64,000 bases of DNA from Acanthosepion esculentum (GCA_964036315.1 OZ038492.1:39300853-39364852), one strand, 5' to 3'. Shown: positions 36,602 through 47,793, numbered from the stretch's first letter. Notes: a model not told the origin generated them from the letters alone. Program-made: numbers and translations.

Positions 36602-39235
36602 TTTTTTTTTAAGCATTTCACCCCAAGCAAGGCGGGAAGCCACTAGCACGCAAGGGGTTACAGAAGATTTGGAGCGAGAGCAGATAGGAGTGATAGCGGA
36701 AAGTATGATGAGAAGGATAGTGGATAGATCAAGGCAACTGGAGATGTCAATTGACATTACATTTGAATAGTTGGAGATTAGAGCTATCAGGGAAACAGGA
36801 ATAGGGAAGGGAGTTCCACAGGCGAGAGGTGCGAGATATGAAGCTATTGGAGTAGAAGAGACGTCTACATGTAACAGTTTCAACAGTGAAAGGGTGAGAG
36901 CAGGATGCCAGCCTTGTAGGACGCTTGAATTCATGAAGTCTGGGAACCAGCCAAAGCAGCTCATCGGAGCAATTGCCATGAAAGTATTTGTAAAAAAGCC
37001 ACAGAGAGGGGACAGCGCGTCTGTGAGCAATCGACTGTAGACGAGATGCCAGATCAGGGCCAATTACATTGCATATCCGTCTCTGGAACTTATCAAGAAT
37101 TCCGAGGCAAACAGAAGGGGTTCCAGACCATATATGGCAGCAATACTCCATGCAAGGGCGAATGGTTGATTTGTAGATTTGAAGGATCGATTCTTCGAAG
37201 AAACATTTCCTGGCGCGGCACAGGGAGCCAACTTTCCGCTCGGTGGACGAAGCAATTGACTCAATGTATTTGTTCCATCTCAGGTCAGCAGTCACCATGA
37301 GACCGTGCAGCCGCAGAGAGGTGTTCTCGAAACGTTCAGCGTCAGACATTATAATCGGGGGCAGGTAAAGATCTCTGTGGTGATTAATAGAGAACAGTTT
37401 TATTTTTGAGGCGTTAAACTTAACCAGCCAATCCCTGTCCCAGTTCACAAGCGATTGGAGTTCCTTTTCGAGACGAACGGCCAGGTTAGTTTTGTCAGCG
37501 ACACTAGATTTGTTTTTGAGGCAGGAGTAAATTGTAGTGTCGTCCGCGTAGATGCCAACTTGGGAATCTATGGCGTCAGGAAGATCGTTGATGAAGATAA
37601 GGAACAGAGTAACGCCTAGGATGGAGCCTTGTGGAACACCTGCGTTCGTGAGAGAGGAGCTGGAGGAGAATCCGTTGAGAATGACTTTCAATTCACAGTT
37701 TGACAGGAATAATTATATTAGGTCAAACAACCGTCCTGTAATATCATAACGCTGGTGCTTGCGAAGAAGGCCGGAATGCCAAACGCTATCAAACGCTTTG
37801 GAGATGTCGAATGCCACGGCACGAGCTTCTCCGTTATTTTGAAGAGCTTGGTGGACAAATTCAGTGATGACCGTAAGCACATCAGCTGTAGATCGGGCAA
37901 AGCGGAAACCATATTACTTGTCAAAGAGCAAATCATGGGATGTAAGGTGGTTAACCACTTCGGCGTTTATTAGGGCTTCGACGACTTTGCCGAAGAGGGG
38001 TAGGAGACTGATAGCACGGTAATTAAAATGATCAGAGGGGTCGTCAGAGTTCTTAAAGACAGGAACAATCGATGAGGACTTCCAGCAGTCAGCAAAACAA
38101 GACTCCTTGGGTCAGTAGTTATATAGTTTAGAGAGGGCGAGCGCCAGTTCAGGCGCGCATTTCTTCAAGACATTGGCTGGTATCCCATCTCCACCACTAG
38201 ACTTGTTGGGGTCTAAATTAGAGATAATGTCCAATACCAATGTCGGAGTTATGTGTAGCCCGCTCAATAGGGCCTCAGTTCTAGGAGGGAAATCGGGTAT
38301 GGGTAGACCGGAAGAGTCGAGCGTTGAATTGGATGAAAATTTCCGAGCAAAGCATTCAGCCTTGTCGTCAGAGGAGGTCAGGACCTCGAATTGGTTGAAC
38401 AAAGGAGGAAATAGAGGGTTTGCAGTACGCTCTTGCAGAGGCGCCAATAATCCTTGGAGCCGAATTTGCGAGATGCAATACGTTCCTTCATCCGAGCAGC
38501 AATTAGTGACTTAGCTTCGTTGAGGACACGCTTATAATCGTTACAGGTGGAGGCAAAGAGACGCCTATTGCGGTCGGACATGTCGCTACGAAATAGGTGA
38601 AAGAAGTGGTTCCTATGGGCAATGGCGGCTGAGCAAGCAGCGGAGAACCAAGGGGAGAAGCGCGATTTGACCTTAAATTTCCTTGAGGGGATGAAAGCGT
38701 CGATTCCAGCTTTAACCCATGATGAGACCTCAGAAGCACATTCTTGAACGGGGAGCTTAAAGACAACATCCCAGGGAACATCGCGGAGGAAATCACGGAA
38801 CGAGTCCCAGTCAGCTCGTTGATAGCAGGACGAGGTTCTAGTGGTAGGATGTTCTTTGCAGGGGTGGAGTTGAAGGATATGTTAACAGACACTACAGCAT
38901 GATCGGAGTTACCAAGAGAGCAGAGCTGTATGGCGCTACAAGTCTCGGGGATGGAGGTAAAACACAGATTTAGAAGAGAGGCCTTACCGTCCCGGTCGTA
39001 GGCAAAACGCGTGGGGAAGTCAACTATCTGCGTGAGAGATTGAGAAACTGAAAAATTAATGTCTGCGAGGTCAGTAATAGCATTTTTAAACCACTTGGTA
39101 TGATGGGCGTTAAAATCGCCAAACACAAATATGTGAGAAAACGGATGGAGTGAGAGAGCCTTGTCTATGCTGTCAGATGCTATCGAGTAGTCCACATTAG
39201 CAGATAATAATAATGTTTTGCACTTTACTCTCTCT
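36602..39235 (-). mobile_element. Jockey/CR1-like LINE (LINE-A), 5' truncated, best copy
   Basis: On the minus strand it begins inside the endonuclease domain at about 39235, next to a (TC)n/(GA)n run. It continues through RT and the C-terminal region, and ends at 36602 with a 3' UTR (GGGGTGAAATGCTTAAAAAA). The short poly(A) marks the true 3' end. Length is about 2.6 kb of an expected 4-5 kb. At least a dozen fragments of the same family lie elsewhere in the window. Confidence 0.92.
36747..39235 (-). pseudogene. LINE-A endonuclease/reverse transcriptase ORF, interrupted
   Basis: Endonuclease part (about 39190-38890): HIFVFGDFNAHHTKW and SLGNSDHAVVSVNIS carry the GDFN and SDH signatures of APE-type LINE nucleases. 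RT part: NLDPNKSSGGDGIPANVLKK (about 38225), AFDISKAFDSVWHSGLL (about 37800), GVPQGSILG (37635) and the catalytic YADDT (about 37545). The longest uninterrupted stretch is the 314-codon frame 37691-36747, running through MEYCCHIWSG and SRTSRLWNSLPYS to its stop. A few stops and frameshifts (near 38118, 37910 and 37710) break the upstream part. It gives the reference for the smaller fragments. Confidence 0.92.
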
Positions 39236-39239
39236 CTCT

Positions 39240-39530
39240 CTCTCTCTACCATCTCCTGTTCAACTATACATTGACAAAACTTTCTGTTCTTCTTACCTTC
39301 AGTATGTGCTGTGAGTGCCAAATTTATCCAAGATATATGCCCCCATTATATATCCCAGAGATTTCGTATGTCTCTCCCTAAGTGTCCTTTTAGTTTGTGC
39401 GCCCCTTAAAACTTCTTCGTTGTTCACATGTTCAGCAGCTTCTGTACAATCACATCTTTGTATCTGAAGCCTCTTTTTCAGCTGTAAGAAAATTGGCCAT
39501 CCTGCACATCCATATCAGATGAATTATATC
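39240..39530 (-). mobile_element. LINE-B C-terminal fragment
   Basis: The minus strand from 39530 shows a CEQRRSFKG-like segment (compare CEQR at 61415), then KKNRKF and a short GA run at 39231. It abuts the truncated 5' end of LINE-A. Confidence 0.55.
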
Positions 39531-39540
39531 AACCAGAATA

Positions 39541-39915
39541 CATTGGCAAATGGCAGGGATGATACTGGCCAGCATGCACTGCCAAATCGGAGTAATGATA
39601 TTCGCCGGAATATACTGCCATATCGTAGGAATTATACTGGCCATCATGCACTGCCATAACAGTGGAATAATATTGGTCCGCATGTACCGACATATCGGTA
39701 GAATGATATTCGCCAGAATACATTGCCATATCGGAGAAATAATATTGGCTAGCATACGCAGCCATATCGGAGGAATTATATTGGCTTATGATCCACTAAC
39801 GTATCGGTGGAATGATACTGTCCAGCAGGCACAGCCTTACGAGAGGAATAGTACTGGCCAGCATGCATTGCAATGTCGGAGGAATGATATTGGCCAGCAT
39901 GCACAGCTATATTGG
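39541..39915 (-). repeat. 36 bp minisatellite, about 10 units, open in several frames
   Basis: The unit is about GATATTGGCCAGCATGCACT plus GCCATATCGGAGGAAT (36 bases), with one 37-base unit near 39785 that shifts frame. On the minus strand it encodes a 12-residue motif similar to DMAVHAGQYHSS (frames 40063-39776 and 39765-39529). The + strand and another minus frame are also open. The frame 40063-39776 starts with 46 non-repetitive residues (KYINITKMFSDRQTQKIEDV and onward), so a small repeat protein is conceivable. Confidence 0.85.
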
Positions 39916-40264
39916 AGAAATTGAGCACTCTTATTTTTTTCAAAGACATTTTCTTTTTTATATTTTGGTTAGTGCCTGAAAGAATCTTTCCTTCTTCCAA
40001 TACGTCTTCAATTTTCTGTGTCTGCCTGTCAGAAAACATCTTAGTTATATTAATGTACTTCATTTATTTTAAGTCACCACTTTGTAGGTCGCGTCTTGTG
40101 CTGTTATCTCTGACTTGGATTAAATAAGTATGAGTATATTGTTCGATATATTTTAATCAATTTATACATGCGTGTACACAAATATATCTATATTCACTCC
40201 AATCGTTCTTAAATCGTATAATGTAAATCGTATTGAGCCGACATAATTCTAGATCATTTCGCAT
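39916..40264. other. Unassigned sequence
   Basis: The left part overlaps the non-repetitive N-terminal segment of the minus-strand repeat frame. Nothing else is recognised. Confidence 0.4.
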
Positions 40265-40640
40265 TACTGCGAGGGTAACCCAGAGCTCTATCCTTGGTCA
40301 AACGTTGTTCTTCATCTTTACCAACGATCTTCCTAATGACGTTAGTTCAAAACGTGATTTATGCTGAGGACGAAAATATTTAAATCCGATATGTTCAACA
40401 AAATATAACTGAAAAAAGGCTCTCTAAAATGAGTTCCAACCAGCAGCAAGAAACGGCTTGTAAATTATAATGCCTCCAAAACGAAACTGTTCTCTTTTAA
40501 AATTATAGAGAACCAATTTTAGCTTGCATCCTCATGGCTGATGCTAACCACCAGGAGAGCAACTTTTTGCGACTTATTGGTTCCAAGTTTTAGAATGACA
40601 TGAAATTGAATGATTATAATGAATCAATTGCTAGCACTGT
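40265..40640 (+). mobile_element. LINE-A RT fragment
   Basis: The + strand reads RVTQSSILGQTLFFIFTNDL (compare GVPQGSILG...FINDLP at 37635). The catalytic box is degraded to LC-stop-GRKYL. It continues to MADANHQESNFLRLIGSKF and NESIAST. Stops are frequent. Confidence 0.85.
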
Positions 40641-40799
40641 AACTCGGAAATTTAGTTCAGTTTGGCATACCAAACACTTTTACTCACCATAGTCAATCTT
40701 GCGCTATTATAAATCGTCTGGGTATTAAATATTGTTTCCATATCTTTTATGGTAATTCTGTAATGTATAGCATGATTCGCGACAAAATCCAAGGAATTT

Positions 40800-41045
40800 T
40801 GTATTAATCTTTGATAATAGAAAAGAAAATTCACGTGCGAAATATACACTTTTAAAAATTTTGAAAATAACAACGTTCACGTACATTCGGTTATTAAGCG
40901 TTGAATTATATCACTTAGCGTCTTCCATCGTTTATCATTACTTACACAACTTTAAGAATAGTGTTATTCGTTCTTAAATATTAAATTTTTATGACTTAAA
41001 GATATTTTCGGCCTTTTTCCTTGTGTTTATAAATTAGGTAACTCT
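40800..41045 (+). mobile_element. PLE terminal repeat-like fragment
   Basis: GAAAATTCACGTGCGAAATATAC recurs at 45003-45030. GTTATTAAGCGTTGAATTAT and the CTTCCATCGTTTATCATTAC stretch match the pLTRs at 32440 and 33110. Strongly diverged. Confidence 0.5.
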
Positions 41046-41334
41046 ACTTTTTCGCTGATAAAACAGCATAGCATGATGAAAAAAGGCCCCAAACTTAACA
41101 AAAAAAAAAGTTTATCATCGAAATGTTAATGTTATTACTAAGAGGTAAGACCAAAGTATTTTTTATTATTTTATTGAATTTTTTAAATCTTTTCTAGCAC
41201 CTTCAAAATCTTTTGCTAGTAAACATCTTTCTTTGTGGCTTTAGCGTCGACGTAATATTTACGACTGTGTTTTAGCACTTTTTTGCAAGGGAAAACCACA
41301 TTGATTTGGAAATTCTTGCAAAAATCAAATAACA

Positions 41335-41700
41335 CACAGCTCTGCCGTCTTGACAGCTATGATCACGTGGTGGTGTCTGTTAACATATCTTTCCACCCCC
41401 TCTAGCCATGAACTTCCTACTAACAGAATATCTTTCTGTTATCAACGCGCAGACTGGGGTTCGTTCCATGATTTCATTCACGACGTCCGTTAGAATATGT
41501 TTTTTTAATCTAAGTGTAATGTCAATCGACATCTTCAGATGCCGTGATCGCCGTTCTTCTTTTCATCCTTCTCCGTTTTTCGTTTTATCCTTTCCTCAAT
41601 CCCCACCTATACCAGTCTTTTCATTTACTCTCACTCTCTGTAGCACCTTGCCTACTAGTGGCACTCCTGTCTTGCTTTGGGTGAAATGTTTAAAAAATTT
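41335..41700 (+). mobile_element. LINE-A copy with large internal deletion
   Basis: 41338-41400 matches the endonuclease SDHAVVSVNIS region (GTGGTGTCTGTTAACATATC is nearly identical to the complement of 38880-38910). From about 41515 it jumps to the last coding bases and 3' UTR (ATGTCAATCGACATC, CTCTCTGTAGCACCTTGCC, TTGGGTGAAATGTTTAAAAA). About 1.8 kb of RT is missing. Confidence 0.78.
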
Positions 41701-42500
41701 GTCGGATTTTGATCAAACTTTCAAGACTTGTTTACAAATGAATGAAATTAATTTGGAATTTGGAATATTTTTTAGAAAATTTTGGTAAAATATATAAATA
41801 TTTTTACATATGTTACACTCCCCCATTTACTTAACTTCATGAAATTTCGAGAAAATAAAATTTTCATCTCAAAATTTATTTTAGTGATTAAAGGCAGGAC
41901 TCGTTGTTGATATTACACCTTTAAGTGCCGAATCTAGGTGCGTCGTCAGTGTTGTTGCTACCATGTCACTTGAAGTTTCGGGTCTAAATAAACAACAGAC
42001 TTATTCGACGGGCGACCCGACCGAATATGATCAGTATTCGGCCCGCACTCAGAATAAGTTTGCTACTAGCTTTAGGACGTGCTTCATAAAGGTTCCCCAG
42101 AAAACCGCAACTAATCAAGTCTTCACTTGAGCTATTCGATGTTATAGATCGGCTATGCTTGGTTGTAATGATTTTCCTACATGCGGCCAAGACAGGTTGT
42201 TTTTTTTTAAGAAAAAAAGAAAACAGACCAATAAATTTATATACATTAATAAAATAAAAACGATTTATTATATTGGCTCGTCTTACGACTTACTTTTCTT
42301 TCTCTAACTCTCCTTTTAAATTCTTTATTATATCTTATTTATTTGATCTTTCACTTTTTATAACTTTCACTTTTTATAACTTTCCTTTTTATTCTTAACA
42401 AAATGTTTACAATAGTGTGACTAATATTGACTTAGACTATTTACAAAAAAAAAAAAAATCCTAAAGTACGGTATGAATAATTTGGGATATTGATCGATAC
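41701..42500. other. Unassigned; moderately complex island 41880-42190
   Basis: The island has higher GC than its flanks. A 68-residue minus frame shows no motif. It could be an LTR or repeat end (TGTTACACTCCCCCA at 41812), but no partner was found. Confidence 0.35.
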
Positions 42501-42507
42501 TCTAATA

Positions 42508-42830
42508 AATTCCGTTTAAAAACTAAGAGAAATAACATAAAAATTGCTTAAAAATAAATCAATCAAGATATTTACATGTTAGATTCTAGTTAAAAAAAGG
42601 AAACATAATAACGTGTAAATTTTAGTTAAAATAGGATACTCCCAAAAATTCTCCTTAACGGAAGAAATTTGTTTAAACACTAAGCGAGATAACATAAGTA
42701 AAATTGCTTAAAATGAATTAATCAATATATTTATTTGCATGTTGAATAACAGTTAAAGAAAAAGTAACGTGTAAATTTAGTTAAAATAAGTTACTCCTAA
42801 AAATTATCCTTAAAGGAAACCGATTGAAAA
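42508..42830. repeat. ~157 bp direct tandem duplication
   Basis: GTTTAAAAACTAAGAGAAAT at 42514 recurs diverged at 42671. AACGTGTAAATTTTAGTTAA and ACTCCCAAAAATTCTCCTTA landmarks repeat in the same order. Confidence 0.85.
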
Positions 42831-43139
42831 AAGGAGTAAATACGACAAAAAAAAATCAAAAACGAAAAATAAGTAATTGCGAAGAAAAAAAAATTGCGAG
42901 AAAAGAAAAGGAAAGATTACGTGTGAGAATATTTCTTGTAATAAAATCAATCTACTCGAAAGACCAGTAAAATGCAAAGACGAAGTCGTTGAATATACGA
43001 CTGAGTGCAACTCAAATAAATTGATTCAAAATCTATCATTTCTCTGAAGCTTCTTGTCATCTATATATACAATTTTAACATACATATATACAAATCTATA
43101 CAAACTTTTAAGCTTTAAAACTATTTAGTAGTGGTATTT

Positions 43140-43640
43140 ACGACGTATGTTCATCGGCACTGGGAACGTTCGTATTTTTAGTAGTTTTGGGCCACTCATT
43201 AGCCCTATTTATCCACAACCACCCGGTGGCCTTTTCGATGGACTCCAGGATCATTTGATTCTTTTTTGTCCAGTTAACCCTAGGCTAGTAAGGGCTCGTA
43301 TCATTGACTGTCCGGCGAACCCCCTACAGCCGATCTCGACCGAGAAATGAGTACGCCATCCTTTAATTCTGCACTCGTCAAAGAGTCCTTCATATTTACT
43401 CTACTTTCTCTCAAAAGCCTCTTGCATATGCTTCTCCCATGGGACAGTTAACTCGAGCAAAAAATCTGTTTCGTGGCGTCCGAATAAACGATTATGCCTG
43501 GACGGAGTTTGGAGGACGATATATGTGTAGGGAATTTCAAATGTTTCCCGAGATCGACTTGCATCTGCCAATCCGACGCGGACGATAACAGTGAATGGGA
43601 TCCTGCAACATTGGAGAAAGTAAATCGTCAATTTCTTCCA
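43140..43640 (-). pseudogene. LINE fragment with restriction-like endonuclease C-terminus
   Basis: The minus frame 43631-43401 reads RHETDFLLELTVPWEKHMQE AFERK, then after a stop KYEGLFDECRIKGWRTH, VEIGCRGFAGQS and ALTSLGLTGQK. The ELTVPWE...ERK and VEVGCRGF blocks are typical of the nuclease-containing C-terminus of RLE-type (R2-like) LINEs. No RT remains here. Confidence 0.75.
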
Positions 43641-44535
43641 AAATGCTGCTCATTTAACGAAAATCTGCTCCGAATTTTAAAATAAAAAAATTCAATAAAA
43701 CTAACATTATTTAATTAGTAAAGCTTTTAAATACCTTTTATAAACAAGATTTATTATGGAGGTTATTGTCTTAATAAAAAAAAATCAATGAATAATTAAT
43801 TTTTACAAATCATTTTATACCAAGATTTTTAAAATATTTTTTATGTATTTAAAATATTATGTAACGTACCCATTTCCTGGAAGTATGGTCGACCATACAC
43901 GACATTATTAGAAAATAATCGCGATGACTATAGTAAATTTAAAGTCAACATCTTAAAATTTGATTACTAAGAATATTTTCCAACATTTTTAAAATTATTG
44001 AGTACTTTTATAAAAAAAAGGCACTCACTCATGTTCTTAAATTATGTTTTACAGATAAAGTCTCTGTAGTACAGCAATCAATCTGTCATCACCTATCATC
44101 GCAAAACATGACGAGGTCATTTAAAAACACAAATACTGTTTGTTTTAAAGATACATTTCTGTGTTATTTTAAACTTATGATAAATAATATTTGTTTCAAA
44201 TCAGATTAATTACATGTGTAATCAGCTAATATTTCTCAAATAAATTTTCAGAAATATATATTCTATATTTAAAATATTTTTTTTAATACAGAGAATTACA
44301 TTGCGATGAAAGACGATTAAAATGGCTGCTAATCAACTATTTCAGAAAAAAATAGATTCCAATCAAGATAATTTATGTTTGAAATACACCAGAGTTTTTT
44401 TGTTTAGTGGAAATGGTACATTTAATCCTTTAGCTTTCAATTAAAGCTAAAATGAATGCTTCAAGAATGATTTTACATTTATAAAAATAATTTTAAAACT
44501 TAGGCATCGTGAATTAGTGGAAGTACTTATTATAA
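43641..44535. other. Unassigned AT-rich sequence
   Basis: Nothing recognised. Confidence 0.45.
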
Positions 44536-44539
44536 ATCC

Positions 44540-44623
44540 ATGTCGAAAATAAAAACGTTAGATATATTTTAGTAAAAGTCCCTCAGAGGACGAAAGGCAT
44601 TGTTAAACAAAGTTTTCCATATG

Positions 44624-44679
<56 letters not shown>

Positions 44680-44851
44680 CACACACACACACAAGCATGT
44701 CGAAAATAAAAACATTATATATACCTTATTAAAAGTCCCTCAGAGGACGAAAGGCATTGTTAAACGAAGTTTTCCATATGTCTGTCTGTCTATCTATCTA
44801 TCTATCTATCTATCTACACACACAAGCACACACACACACGCACACACACAG

Positions 44852-44873
<22 letters not shown>
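44540..44873 (+). repeat. Duplicated PLE terminal-repeat end with (TATC)n and (CA)n
   Basis: Two tandem units. Each has ATGTCGAAAATAAAAAC, then AAAAGTCCCTCAGAGGACGA AAGGC, then TTTTCCATATGTCT followed by (TATC)n and (AC)n. The first is at 44540-44690, the second at 44697-44873. The GTCC...GGACGAAA piece is again hammerhead-like but lacks CUGAUGA. Confidence 0.85.

Positions 44874-44935
<62 letters not shown>
44874..44935. repeat. (TA)n microsatellite
   Basis: About 31 TA units, then GGGGGTTATGTGTGTG. Confidence 0.95.
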
Positions 44936-44939
<4 letters not shown>

Positions 44940-44999
44940 GGGGTTATGTGTGTGTATATATAATTGTGTTATTCCATTTTCTGAAATCGTTATTAATAG

Positions 45000-45514
45000 A
45001 AAAGGAAATTCACGCGAGAAATATACATGTAATTTTAAAGATTTTTGAGAAAGCCGCCATGTTCACAGTTTGGGGCATTTTGAAGGTTATATGAAAATGA
45101 TGATTCATATAATAAGATGCAATAATCTTTGTCAGAAAGATGTAAATCATGATCAATTTCAAATATGGCGGTGTAATTCAAATATGCATGAAAGAAAGAA
45201 AAAAAATAAACATGAGCAGTTTCTGTATTTGTTTCCAGGAAATGATTGATATCTTTTGTCTCCACAAGAACGTCATGAATTTTTGAAAGCAGGTAAAATG
45301 GCATTGTTTAAATATACAATATTAAATACAAGATAAAAAATTGCATTTGAGAATTTCACTTGCTTTGCAGAGAAATGTACTTATTCAACTGTTTTTTTTC
45401 ATAAATTCATTTCCTTTACGATATTTCTATCAAAAGATATCAGCGAGTTTTGCTGCCAGTGTACAATTGGTATATAAGAATATTTTATATGTATATGTGA
45501 ACATTTTAATTTTA
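45000..45514. other. PLE-related leader then unassigned
   Basis: 45003-45080 shares GAAATTCACGCGAGAAATATAC with 40830-40855. The rest, including an 89-residue minus frame (45304-45035), has no recognised motif. Confidence 0.4.
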
Positions 45515-45720
45515 ATCATTTCCCCACAAGTAAGGCAATAAAGTAACTAAGATGCAAGAGGTTGCTGAGCGCTAAAGAATATCAGAAAAGGAAGAAAAAA
45601 CATTATTAAGGTGAGATGAAAATAAAAGAACAGAAGACATAAGATATCGATTGAACATGATTTAAATTTTTGAAGATCAAAATTGAACGGAAAACAAGAA
45701 GCCGGAAGAATGTTCACGTC
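45515..45720 (-). mobile_element. LINE-A 3' end fragment
   Basis: The minus strand ends with TTACTTGTGGGGAAATG and carries the same 3' coding end as 640-840 (TTAAATTTTTGAAGATCAAA identical). The 3' boundary is about 45515. Confidence 0.75.
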
Positions 45721-46129
45721 ACCTCGGATTTTGAAATTATCGCGTTACTTTGTGCCCTCGTGTGGTTTTGATTTTGTTGTTTTTGGAGAATATTTTTTGT
45801 TATTAAATAAAAATATGAACAATGTTTGTTTCTATATTCCATAAACCTTATTTTATTGATTGTGGGCTGTTTGATTTATTCTTATTTATAATGCTTCTTG
45901 AATTTGGAATCTTGTTTGTTACAATTAATGTGATGTAGAACAATTTTTATTGATAAGGATTTGGTCGTATTTCTTGTTTAATTTTTGTTTCTTCATAATC
46001 GGAGCGGTAATGTCGTGGTTGTGTAACGAATTCGTTTTTGAATAATCACAGTTAAAAAAAAGTTTTCCCCAAGCGCGAAAGAGAACTCTACTAAAGTATT
46101 GGTTTGCATAATTTTAATTCTGTCGTATC
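45721..46129. other. Unassigned AT-rich sequence
   Basis: Nothing recognised. Confidence 0.4.
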
Positions 46130-46143
46130 GTTGGCATAAGAGT

Positions 46144-46168
46144 GTTTTGTTCTTAAGAACTTCATCAG
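46144..46168 (-). ncRNA. Degenerate hammerhead core
   Basis: The minus strand has CUGAUGA (46168-46162), a self-complementary stem II GUUCUUAAGAAC, then AAAAC where GAAAC is expected. The G12 substitution should abolish activity. It probably belongs to a decayed PLE terminal repeat beside the PLE RT. Confidence 0.55.
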
Positions 46169-46204
46169 ACTGAATTTATATTTACGTTGTTGCGACTGCA
46201 GATA

Positions 46205-46880
46205 AAACAAAATAGGTGACTACACATAACAAAAATTCAGACAACCTCATTGAAAATCTAAGAGTAACAAATATAACTGACAAATCCATAGTTAATCTAC
46301 ATATAAAATCTCTTTATAACAACGTCCCGTTTAATAAAGGCTTAAATCTTTAAAAAAAAAGCATCTAACACAATAAAAAATAAACCTATCCTTATCAATA
46401 GCTAAAATTTAAAAAAAAACAAATTCGCCGTCTCATTACGAATCAATTGTATTTCACATTTAACAAAAACTTTTATATATAAAAAATTGGATAACCAATA
46501 GAGTCACCTGTAAGTAATGATATGGCATGTAAAGGGTGTTCCAAAAACTTGGACTGATTTTAAATTTTAATTAAGTTTAAGCGTCTAATGATTTTTTTTT
46601 TCTTTTTCTTTCAAATTTAGCGAATATTTGTGCGATATTATTTTTCACACATAATTGCCGTAACTTAAATAACATAATCCAACAGTGATATAAATAACTT
46701 TTCATCAATAACACTGATTTATTTACTGCTGACTTTGATCCGTCTTAATGAACCACACTTATATATAATCCGTCTTAATGAAACACCCTTTACTTAGTAT
46801 TTCTTGAATCAGTTCCTTTCCAAAATATTTTACCTAAAAAGTCGACATATTTACGATATGTTGATGATGATCTATCAATA
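46205..46880 (+). pseudogene. PLE reverse transcriptase fragment, split by a MITE
   Basis: Before 46530: LHIKSLYNNVPFNKGL (the V-SL-TNVP motif of PLE RT), then FTFNKNFY, a KKIG and SPVSNDM (the GSPVSP motif). After 46790: FLESVPFQNILPKK and LRYVDDD, the YVDD catalytic box at about 46845-46870. The reading order is exactly that of a PLE RT if the 259 bp MITE at 46532-46790 is ignored. Stops and frameshifts are otherwise present. Confidence 0.85.
46530..46792. mobile_element. MITE inserted in the PLE RT (259 bp)
   Basis: The ends are AAGGGTGTTCCAAAAACTTG (46532) and the complement of its terminal AAGGGTGTTTC (46790). TA is duplicated at 46530-46531 and 46791-46792. The interior, for example TTAAGTTTAAGCGTCTAATG and ACACTGATTTATTTACTGCT, matches the two ends of the longer element at 53725-54293, so it is a shorter deletion derivative of that transposon. 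A CCGTCTTAATGAA segment is duplicated at the right end. Confidence 0.9.
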
Positions 46881-47793
46881 TAAATTTTGTCTTCCTGTCA
46901 TTTTTTGTGTGCCTATATTTTGAGGGGTTTTGTGACAAAATGGAAAAAAACCCATGTGACATGATTCATCCTGCAAAAAGAAAATGTTTAATCTAAATAC
47001 TATTTTAATAATACAATCATTTATATATAGAAGAGAATGAAATTCAAACAAAATGTCAGTTGTAATTATGCAGGAAGAGGAACGCTGAAGACACGGAAAC
47101 GTTTAACTTTAAATTTAATTTTTAAATTCTAATCTCTACGGTCCAAATGGACCTTGGGGTCCATCAAACATTACAGGGGGTCCACACAAAAAATAGCAAA
47201 CATGGTAATATTTAAGTGTTCCATAGAGCAATCTCACTTTGGGACGGTTGTTACAACTGAGTATTGGAATTTCCACAGTAATCTACGCCATGTTAAAATA
47301 GGAAAAATGGAAAAGCAACTCTAAAGCTAGCAGAAAACGAGACCAAGCAATTTAAGTTAGCATTACTTTTACACCAAGAATGTTTTGTTTGTAAAATTTG
47401 AATAAAAACTGAGAAGGAAGGGTTATATATACGAAGGATAATTATATAAATATAATAATTTATTATATAAGTTAATTTAATATATTAGTAATAAATAATA
47501 ATTTTAAATATCAATGAAATAAATAATTACATAAAATAAATAAATAATTAATTAATTAATTCAGTAATAAACACGACATTAAAATATTTGTCGATGTGCA
47601 TGCAGTGTCTCTGAAAATTCAAAATATTTTACACTGTTTGTTTACAGCCCTTCAAATTAAAAATTATAAATCCCTGAAGATGGTTTCAGATAAGATTGAA
47701 AATACTTGGGAAAATAAGAATTATTTGAAAGAATTATTTTTTCTTATCAATTTTCTACAGCGACCAAGAAATTAATTACGTAACTAAACCTGC

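Noticed and set aside
41812..42190. LTR of a retrotransposon
   Set aside because: A TGTTACA-like start is present, but there is no matching second LTR, primer-binding site or gag/pol sequence in the window.
47140..47300. hAT-type transposon end suggested by GGTCCA-rich sequence
   Set aside because: No terminal inverted repeat pair, 8 bp duplication or transposase fragment could be found.
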